Positions 41,286 through 46,916 of a stretch of 46,916 bases of DNA are shown here, piece after piece. Location of the stretch: assembly GCF_000773975.1 (NCBI RefSeq), contig NZ_JRUQ01000079.1, forward strand, positions 1 through 46,916, in the 5' to 3' direction. This DNA comes from Erwinia typographi. GTDB taxonomy: Bacteria; Pseudomonadota; Gammaproteobacteria; Enterobacterales; Enterobacteriaceae. The notes under the pieces were generated by a model. It was not told the DNA's origin. It did no database searches and saw only the letters and a list, made by a program, of their open reading frames with translations. Within the stretch, counting starts at the first letter, position 1; the number at the start of each line of letters is the position of its first letter. Position numbers and translations under genes: made by a program.

Positions 41286-42250
41286 GTACCCAAACCCTTC
41301 GTGCCAACCGGATATTCAGCAAAAGCTGGCTGCTGGAGCAAAAATCGCTGATTGCGCTGATCGTGCTGATTGCCATTGTGTCGAGCCTCAGCCCGAATTT
41401 CTTCACCCTGAACAATCTGTTCAACATCCTGCAGCAGACCTCGGTCAACGCCATCATGGCGGTAGGCATGACGCTGGTGATCCTGACGTCCGGCATCGAT
41501 CTTTCCGTGGGATCGCTGCTGGCGCTGACCGGCGCCGTCGGGGCTTCCCTGATCGGGCTGGAGGTCAATGCGCTGGTGGCCGTGGCGGCTTCTCTGGCGC
41601 TGGGCGCCGCTATCGGCGCGCTGACCGGTACGATTGTCGCTAAAGGAAAGGTTCAGGCCTTTATTGCTACGCTGGTCATGATGCTGCTACTGCGCGGCGT
41701 CACCATGGTTTATACCAACGGCAGCCCGATTAACACTGGCTTCAATGACAATGCCGACCTGTTTGGCTGGTTTGGTATCGGCCGTCCGCTGGGTATACCA
41801 ACGCCGGTCTGGATTATGGCGCTGGTGTTCCTGGTCGCCTGGTACATGCTGCACCACACCCGCCTGGGCCGCTATATCTATGCGCTGGGCGGCAATGAAG
41901 CCGCTACCCGCTTATCCGGTATCAGCGTCAACCGGGTCAAAATTATCGTTTACGCCCTGTGCGGCATGCTGGCCGCGCTGGCAGGCACCATCGAAGTGGC
42001 TCGCCTCTCCTCGGCTCAGCCAACGGCGGGAACAGGTTACGAGCTGGATGCTATTGCGGCCGTGGTGCTGGGCGGTACCAGTCTGGCAGGCGGCAAGGGG
42101 CGCATCATGGGCACATTAATTGGTGCGTTAATCCTCGGTTTTCTGAATAACGGGCTGAACCTGCTCGGCGTTTCGTCTTACTACCAAATGATCGTCAAAG
42201 CTGTGGTGATCCTGCTGGCGGTGCTGGTAGATAACAAAAGTAGTAAATAA
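41282..42250 (+). CDS. rbsC: Ribose ABC transporter permease RbsC
   Basis: A 322-residue inner-membrane permease of the BPD-transport type 2 family with 8-10 hydrophobic segments. Conserved blocks: [31 protein letters not shown] (about 55-85), [29 protein letters not shown], and the EAA-like [19 protein letters not shown] near 206 that contacts RbsA. The ending [16 protein letters not shown] is typical. It overlaps rbsA by 4 bp and is 19 bp before rbsB. Confidence 0.98.
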   Translation: MSTQTLRANRIFSKSWLLEQKSLIALIVLIAIVSSLSPNFFTLNNLFNILQQTSVNAIMAVGMTLVILTSGIDLSVGSLLALTGAVGASLIGLEVNALVAVAASLALGAAIGALTGTIVAKGKVQAFIATLVMMLLLRGVTMVYTNGSPINTGFNDNADLFGWFGIGRPLGIPTPVWIMALVFLVAWYMLHHTRLGRYIYALGGNEAATRLSGISVNRVKIIVYALCGMLAALAGTIEVARLSSAQPTAGTGYELDAIAAVVLGGTSLAGGKGRIMGTLIGALILGFLNNGLNLLGVSSYYQMIVKAVVILLAVLVDNKSSK

Positions 42251-42269
42251 CTCTCCCCTACAGGAATTT

Positions 42270-43151
42270 ATGATGAAAATGAAACTGACTGTACTTGCTG
42301 TTCTGCTTGGCATGACCGTGAGCGCTAACGCGCTGGCAAAAGACACCATCGCGCTGGTGGTCTCCACATTAAACAACCCGTTTTTCGTGTCTTTAAAAGA
42401 TGGCGCTCAGAAAGAAGCGGACAAGCTGGGTTACAACCTGGTGGTGCTGGACTCTCAGAATAACCCGGCGAAAGAGCTGGCTAACGTGCAGGACCTGACC
42501 GTTCGTGGCACCAAACTGCTGCTGATCAACCCAACGGATTCTGATGCGGTGGGCAACGCCGTTAAGATGGCTAACCAGGCCAATATCCCGGTGATCACCC
42601 TCGATCGCGTTGCCTCGCAGGGCAAAGTGGTCAGCCATGTGGCCTCTGATAACCGTTTCGGCGGAAAAATGGCCGGTGATTACATCGCGAAAAAGCTTGG
42701 CGATAATGCGAAAATTATCGAACTGTCGGGCATTGCCGGAACCTCTGCCGCTCGTGAGCGTGGCGAAGGTTTCAAAATGGCCGCCGATGCCCATAAATTT
42801 GTGGTGCTTGCCAGCCAGCCTGCTGATTTCGACCGCACTAAGGGGCTGAACGTGATGCAAAACCTGCTGACCGCTCACCCTGACGTACAGGCAGTATTTG
42901 CGCAGAACGATGAAATGGCGCTGGGCGCGATGCGCGCATTGCAAACTGCAGGCAAATCTGATGTGGTGGTGGTCGGTTTTGACGGCACCGCAGATGGCAT
43001 GAAGGCCGTTGAAGGCGGCAAGCTGGCGGCAACGGTGGCTCAACAGCCGGAGCAAATCGGCGTTATCGGCGTGGACACGGCTGATAAAGTGCTGAAGGGT
43101 CAGAAGGTTCAGGCCATCAACCCGGTTGACCTCAAGCTGGTCGCCAAATAA
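42270..43151 (+). CDS. rbsB: Periplasmic ribose-binding protein RbsB
   Basis: A 293-residue periplasmic receptor for ribose uptake and Trg chemotaxis. The signal peptide [23 protein letters not shown] precedes [23 protein letters not shown]. Ligand residues are in [21 protein letters not shown], and [14 protein letters not shown] with [11 protein letters not shown] start 3 bases later (42273) is equally possible and has a better-spaced AGGA. A terminator-like hairpin follows before rbsK. Confidence 0.98.
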   Translation: MMKMKLTVLAVLLGMTVSANALAKDTIALVVSTLNNPFFVSLKDGAQKEADKLGYNLVVLDSQNNPAKELANVQDLTVRGTKLLLINPTDSDAVGNAVKMANQANIPVITLDRVASQGKVVSHVASDNRFGGKMAGDYIAKKLGDNAKIIELSGIAGTSAARERGEGFKMAADAHKFVVLASQPADFDRTKGLNVMQNLLTAHPDVQAVFAQNDEMALGAMRALQTAGKSDVVVVGFDGTADGMKAVEGGKLAATVAQQPEQIGVIGVDTADKVLKGQKVQAINPVDLKLVAK

Positions 43152-43164
43152 ATCAGCACGGCAC

Positions 43165-43193
43165 GCGCCACCTTCAGCAGGTGGCGCCTTTTT
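43165..43193 (+). terminator. Intercistronic terminator/attenuator between rbsB and rbsK
   Basis: GCGCCACC / GGTGGCGC, an 8-bp stem with a 7-base loop, is followed by CTTTTT. Lying between rbsB and rbsK, it should cut transcription of the kinase and repressor genes relative to the abundantly needed binding protein. Confidence 0.75.
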
Positions 43194-43208
43194 ATGGACG
43201 ATACCTAA

Positions 43209-44138
43209 ATGAAGAAGAGCGGCAAGCTGGCTGTCCTTGGCAGCATCAACGCAGATCACATCCTCAACCTCGCAACCTTTCCACGCCCCGGCGAAACGGT
43301 GATCGGGAAACAGTATCAGATCGCCTTTGGCGGCAAGGGAGCCAATCAGGCGGTGGCGGCCGGGCGCAGCGGCGCAGATATCGCTTTTATCGCCTGTGTG
43401 GGTGAGGATGATATTGGTCAGCGTATCCGCCAGCAGCTGATTGAAGACAAGATTGACGTGACGCCAGTTGAGGCTGTGGCCGGAGAATCTACCGGCGTGG
43501 CGCTGATTTTCGTTAACGGCGAGGGCGAAAACAGCATTGCTATTCATGCTGGCGCCAACGCTGCTTTAACCCCTGCGCGGGTAGAAAAACATCGGCAGAC
43601 GATTATCGATGCGGATGCGCTGTTAATGCAGCTGGAATCTCCTTTAGAGAGCGTGCTGGCCGCGGCGAAAATTGCCCATCGACATCAGACAAAAGTGATC
43701 CTCAACCCCGCCCCGGCTACCCCGCTTTCTGATGAGCTGCTGGCGCTGGTGGAGATGATTACGCCTAATGAAACCGAAGCCGAAATCCTGACCGGTGTCC
43801 ATATCGACAATGATGAAGATGCGGCCAGAGCCGCGGCGGCGCTGCACAATAAAGGCATCAGCAGCGTGCTGATTACGCTGGGTAGCCGTGGCGTGTGGCT
43901 GAGCGAACAGGGTCACGGTCGGCGCATTGCTGGTTTTAAGGTTGAAGCCGTAGACACTATTGCTGCTGGCGATACCTTTAACGGAGCCCTGATGACCGCG
44001 CTGCTGGAAGGTATGTCAATGGAGCTGGCGGTGCAGTTCGCACATGCCGCCGCCGCCATTGCGGTTACCAGGCCCGGCGCACAGCCTTCCGTGCCCTGGC
44101 GTAGCGAAACCGACGGCTTTTTGCAGCAGCAGAGGTAA
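43209..44138 (+). CDS. rbsK: Ribokinase RbsK
   Basis: A 309-residue PfkB-family kinase that phosphorylates ribose to ribose-5-phosphate. The N-terminal signature GSINADHILNLATFPRPGET is near residue 12, GGKGANQAVAAGRSGA near 40, and the C-terminal PfkB signature DTIAAGDTFNGALMTALLEG near 252 with the catalytic Asp in AAGD. Length matches E. coli RbsK (309). It is 3 bp before rbsR. Confidence 0.98.
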   Translation: MKKSGKLAVLGSINADHILNLATFPRPGETVIGKQYQIAFGGKGANQAVAAGRSGADIAFIACVGEDDIGQRIRQQLIEDKIDVTPVEAVAGESTGVALIFVNGEGENSIAIHAGANAALTPARVEKHRQTIIDADALLMQLESPLESVLAAAKIAHRHQTKVILNPAPATPLSDELLALVEMITPNETEAEILTGVHIDNDEDAARAAAALHNKGISSVLITLGSRGVWLSEQGHGRRIAGFKVEAVDTIAAGDTFNGALMTALLEGMSMELAVQFAHAAAAIAVTRPGAQPSVPWRSETDGFLQQQR

Positions 44139-44141
44139 CAC

Positions 44142-45143
44142 TTGGCCACTATGAAAGATGTCGCGAGACTGGCGGGCGTATCAACCTCAACCGTTTCCCA
44201 CGTCATTAACAATAATCGTTTTGTTAGTGAAGCGGTGCGGGAAAAAGTTACTACCGCTATTTCTCAGCTTAACTATGCCCCGTCTGCGCTGGCCCGCAGT
44301 CTGAAAATCAATCAGACCCGTACTATTGGTATGCTGCTGACGGCGAGCAGCAATCCGTTCTATGCGGAAGTGGTGCGTGGCGTAGAAAGAAGCTGCTATG
44401 AGCGCGGCTACAGCCTGATTCTTTGCAACACTGACGGCGATGAAGACCGGATGAACCGCAGCCTTGAAACGCTGCTGCAAAAGCGCGTTGATGGGCTGCT
44501 GATCATGTGCACCGAAAGTCATATCCCCTCGGCTGAGATCCTGACCCGCTATCCTTCAATCCCTTCGGTGATGATGGACTGGTCACCCTTTGACGGCGGT
44601 AGCGACATTATTCAGGATAACTCCCTGCTGGGCGGCGAAATGGCTACCCGCTACCTGATTAACCGTGGCTATACCCGCATTGCCTGCATTGCTGGCCCGC
44701 AGGATAAAACGCCGGCGCGTTTGCGTCTTGAGGGGTTCTATAAGGCCATGGCCCAGGCTGGCTTACCGGTGCTACCGGGCTACAGAGTGGATGGTGACCT
44801 GGAGTTTCAGGGGGGATATAACGCAATGAATCAGTTGCTGTCCGTTAACCCGGTACCGGAAGCGGTTTTCACCAGCAATGATGCGATGGCGGTCGGGGTT
44901 TATCACGCGTTGTTCCAGGCCGGACTTTCGGTTCCTCAGGATATTGCCGTGATTGGCTATGACGATATTGAACTGGCTCGCTATATGACGCCGCCGCTGA
45001 CTACCATTCATCAGCCTAAGGATGAGCTGGGCGAACTGGCGATTGATACCCTGCTTCATCGCCTGGCGCAGCCTGGTGGCAGCCAGCAGCTGCTGGTGCT
45101 GACACCGGAACTGGTAGAACGCGGATCTGTCGGTGAACGTTAA
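44142..45143 (+). CDS. rbsR: Ribose operon repressor RbsR (LacI family)
   Basis: A 333-residue LacI/GalR regulator: helix-turn-helix at the N-terminus ([33 protein letters not shown]), hinge [10 protein letters not shown] near 50, and periplasmic-binding-like sensor domain. It represses rbsD-K and is released by ribose. The start is TTG at 44142 ([12 protein letters not shown]): AGAGGT lies 5 bases upstream, while the ATG at 44151 is too far, and E. coli RbsR begins the same way. Its stop codon overlaps the convergent hsrA stop. Confidence 0.97.
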   Translation: MATMKDVARLAGVSTSTVSHVINNNRFVSEAVREKVTTAISQLNYAPSALARSLKINQTRTIGMLLTASSNPFYAEVVRGVERSCYERGYSLILCNTDGDEDRMNRSLETLLQKRVDGLLIMCTESHIPSAEILTRYPSIPSVMMDWSPFDGGSDIIQDNSLLGGEMATRYLINRGYTRIACIAGPQDKTPARLRLEGFYKAMAQAGLPVLPGYRVDGDLEFQGGYNAMNQLLSVNPVPEAVFTSNDAMAVGVYHALFQAGLSVPQDIAVIGYDDIELARYMTPPLTTIHQPKDELGELAIDTLLHRLAQPGGSQQLLVLTPELVERGSVGER

Positions 45144-46543
45144 GCACTTTTCTTGCGCTTTTCCCGGTTGGAAATCAGATGCCTCCCGTCGCCGGGTTTC
45201 AGCATCATAAAGACCAGTCCTGAGATAACCGTGACGATGCCCATGGTCAGGAACGTAGCGTGGAAGTGCTGAACGGTGGTGCCATCAAAGTTTTCATAGA
45301 AACGCAACACCGCGGCGCTGACCGCCACCCCAAAGCTGATCGCCAGCTGTTGGGTCACCGCCAACATGCTGTTGCCGCTGCTGGCGTTCGCATCATTAAG
45401 ATCGGCCAGCGTAATGGTGTTCATGGCGGTAAACTGCGTCGACATTGCCATCCCCAGGATAAACAGCGGCAGCATGAGTATTGCCAGGCTCATTGCTGGC
45501 GTTTGCAGCGAGAAGCTGGCAATTAGCACGCCAATAATCACGCTAATCCAGACCAGCGTGCTCCTGTAGCCGAACCAACGCAATACCTGAGTCACCGTTG
45601 ATTTAGCCATGATCGATCCTACGGCCGTGGGGGCCATCATGCAGCCGGCAAGAATGGCGGAATAGCCGAAGCCTACCTGGAGCATCAGCGGCATCAGGAA
45701 AGGAATGCAGCCGGTTCCCAGGCGGGAGGCAATGTTGCCCAGAATGCCGACGGAAAAGGTTCGGGTTTTAAACATCGGCAGAGGGATTAGCGGGGTAGGG
45801 TGGCGACGGGCGTGTACTATATAAAGAAGAAGCAGAAGAATACCGCCTGAGGTCACTGCCAGCGCAATGGTGGTGGCTACGATCTTTTCGCCAAATAGCT
45901 CAATTCCGCTGGAGAGCAGCACCAGCCCAATGCCAAACAGCAAAAAACCCAGCAAATCAAAGCGACGCTTTGGCGTGGTAAAGTCCGGCATATATTTGCG
46001 CGCGTAGACTATCCCGGCAATCCCCATCGGAATATTAATCAGAAAGATCCAGTGCCAGGTGGCATAGGTGACCAGCAGGCCGCCCAGTAGTGGACCTAAT
46101 ACCGGCCCGATCAGCCCTGGCATCGTGACAAAGTTCAGCACGGGCAACAGCTCGCTGCGCGGATAGGCGCGCAGTAACGCAAGGCGCGCCACGGGCATCA
46201 TCATCGCGCCGCCCACGCCCTGCACAATCCTGAATACCACCAGCGAGGTTAAAGACCCGGAAAGTGCGCAGGCGAGTGAGCCTAAGGTAAAGAGCGAGAC
46301 GGCCACGATAAACACTTTGCGGGTGCCGAAGCGATCTGCCAGCCAGCCGCTGACCGGGATAAGCAGAGCAACGGTTAAGGTGTAGCTGATAACGGCGGAC
46401 TGCATCGCCAGCGGAGAACGGTTAAGACTTTGCGCAATAGCCGGGAGGGCAGTATTCAGTATCGTGGCATCCAGCGCCTGCATAAAGAAAGCCATGGCGG
46501 CGATCCACGGAAGTCCGGCCATACTGCGCGCGGATTTTATCAT
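45140..46543 (-). CDS. hsrA: DHA2-family MFS drug exporter (HsrA/MdtD type)
   Basis: A 467-residue inner-membrane transporter with about 14 hydrophobic segments. The start [38 protein letters not shown] has the DHA2 motif D1 (LDATIVNVALP type), followed by [13 protein letters not shown] (motif A) and [25 protein letters not shown]. It matches E. coli HsrA (YieO, 475 residues) along its length and in its place between rbsR and the rrn operon. The substrate is unknown; the E. coli gene was found as a high-copy suppressor affecting RspA. AAGGA is 6 bases before the ATG. Confidence 0.93.
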   Translation of the reverse strand: MIKSARSMAGLPWIAAMAFFMQALDATILNTALPAIAQSLNRSPLAMQSAVISYTLTVALLIPVSGWLADRFGTRKVFIVAVSLFTLGSLACALSGSLTSLVVFRIVQGVGGAMMMPVARLALLRAYPRSELLPVLNFVTMPGLIGPVLGPLLGGLLVTYATWHWIFLINIPMGIAGIVYARKYMPDFTTPKRRFDLLGFLLFGIGLVLLSSGIELFGEKIVATTIALAVTSGGILLLLLYIVHARRHPTPLIPLPMFKTRTFSVGILGNIASRLGTGCIPFLMPLMLQVGFGYSAILAGCMMAPTAVGSIMAKSTVTQVLRWFGYRSTLVWISVIIGVLIASFSLQTPAMSLAILMLPLFILGMAMSTQFTAMNTITLADLNDANASSGNSMLAVTQQLAISFGVAVSAAVLRFYENFDGTTVQHFHATFLTMGIVTVISGLVFMMLKPGDGRHLISNREKRKKSA

Positions 46544-46681
46544 TTAGCGTCCTTATCTTTATTCAGTACCGGTATGGCAAGTCTGCAATACATAGAGAAT
46601 AGCACCAGCTGAAGACGTTTCGCTGTGTATAAAACGGCTTTTAAACGGTGAGTTGATGTAAAAAACGCCATAAGACGGGTT

Positions 46682-46705
46682 TTTTTTCACCTTTTGGTGA
46701 AAAAA
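46682..46705. repeat. 24-bp A/T-rich inverted repeat upstream of rrn P1
   Basis: TTTTTTCACC-TTTT-GGTGAAAAAA, a perfect 10-bp stem, lies about 55 to 78 bp upstream of the P1 -10 region. It could be a terminator shielding the rrn promoter or a site for a nucleoid protein. The overlap with the Fis-binding distance range is suggestive only. Confidence 0.5.
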
Positions 46706-46708
46706 GAG

Positions 46709-46765
46709 GCGGTCAGATTTTTTTTATTAAGAAACGCTTGCGGGTCGTCAGGAACTCCCTATAAT
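46709..46765 (+). promoter_or_regulatory. rRNA operon promoter P1 with UP element
   Basis: TTGCGG (46738-46743), a 16-bp spacer and TATAAT (46760-46765) are followed by GCGCCTCCACTGACACGG, the conserved rrn P1 discriminator and start. A/T-rich sequence (GATTTTTTTTATTAAGAAA, 46717-46734) immediately upstream is the UP element. The GC-rich discriminator is the ppGpp/DksA-sensitive type. Matches E. coli rrnB P1 as I recall it. Confidence 0.9.
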
Positions 46766-46834
46766 GCGCCTCCACTGACACGGAACAACGGCTTACAGGC
46801 CACCGGGTCAGGAAGAGAAAATTGAGAAAATCTC

Positions 46835-46862
46835 TTGACTCTTCAGCGGGAAAGCGTAGTAT
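46835..46862 (+). promoter_or_regulatory. rRNA operon promoter P2
   Basis: TTGACT (46835-46840), 16 bp, then TAGTAT (46857-46862), followed by a GC-rich CCCCGCGCC segment as at E. coli rrn P2. Confidence 0.85.
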
Positions 46863-46895
46863 CTGCACCCCGCGCCACACGAGATTATGTGGCAC

Positions 46896-46916
46896 TGCTC
46901 TTTAACAATTTATCAG
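46896..46916 (+). promoter_or_regulatory. rrn leader boxA antitermination signal (window end)
   Basis: TGCTCTTTAACA (46896-46907) is the exact rrn boxA; NusB/NusE bind it in the RNA to prevent Rho termination. The window ends shortly after, before the mature 16S rRNA. Confidence 0.9.

Noticed and set aside
42393..43547. A 384-codon open frame opposite rbsB and rbsK
   Set aside because: Antisense to two certain genes, with no recognisable motif or ribosome-binding site.

Overview
The window is a chromosomal segment from an Enterobacterales bacterium, most likely Erwiniaceae (Erwinia or a close relative). The backbone is the conserved neighbourhood of the replication origin, read in the order pstSCAB-phoU, glmUS, atpIBEFHAGDC, rsmG, mnmG, oriC, mioC, asnC, ravA-viaA, kup, rbsDACBKR, hsrA, rrn promoter. 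This is the E. coli order, and the proteins look close to their E. coli counterparts. The genus is inferred from an OvoA homologue beside the origin, the moderately high GC content and the accessory genes. No 16S sequence is present: the window stops in the rrn leader, just before the mature rRNA.

Layout. (1) 1-6361: a secreted chitin-active LPMO (GbpA type), then the phosphate-starvation operon pstS-pstC-pstA-pstB-phoU on the minus strand, with two Pho boxes upstream of pstS. (2) 6362-12633: an accessory uronate cassette (UxuR-like GntR regulator, cytoplasmic GH31 glycosidase, ExuT-like MFS transporter, and divergent uxaC) inserted between pst and glmS, with repeated GGT-NN-ACC palindromes as candidate operators. 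(3) 12680-16068: glmU-glmS for UDP-GlcNAc and glucosamine-6-P synthesis. (4) 16194-23302: the nine-gene ATP synthase operon, with a strong terminator and a recognisable promoter. (5) 23303-27103: a gene-free 0.7 kb stretch, rsmG, mnmG, and a complete oriC with three 13-mers and several DnaA boxes. (6) 27104-33433: mioC, asnC, ovoA (ovothiol biosynthesis), viaA and ravA, all on the minus strand; ovoA sits where E. coli has asnA. (7) 33691-39190: kup, a periplasmic beta-propeller lactonase preceded by a relic of a glucarate dehydratase-family gene, then a nitroreductase, an HxlR regulator and an SDR oxidoreductase, with a relic resembling the end of a LysR gene between the nitroreductase and HxlR genes. 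(8) 39247-45143: the ribose operon with two RbsR operators. (9) 45140-46916: the hsrA/MdtD-type exporter and the P1/P2 promoters and boxA of a ribosomal RNA operon.

How it fits together. Most of the window is housekeeping: phosphate uptake, amino-sugar synthesis, proton-driven ATP synthesis, tRNA and rRNA modification, replication initiation, potassium uptake and ribose catabolism. The accessory material lies at three breakpoints: pst/glmS, asnC/viaA and kup/rbsD. It points to a plant- or arthropod-associated life: uronate glycosides, chitin, an aldarate-type lactone and a thiol antioxidant. No mobile element, tRNA or CRISPR array was found. The least described element is the regulator-GH31-transporter-UxaC cassette with its operator set. 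Its substrate cannot be determined from the sequence.
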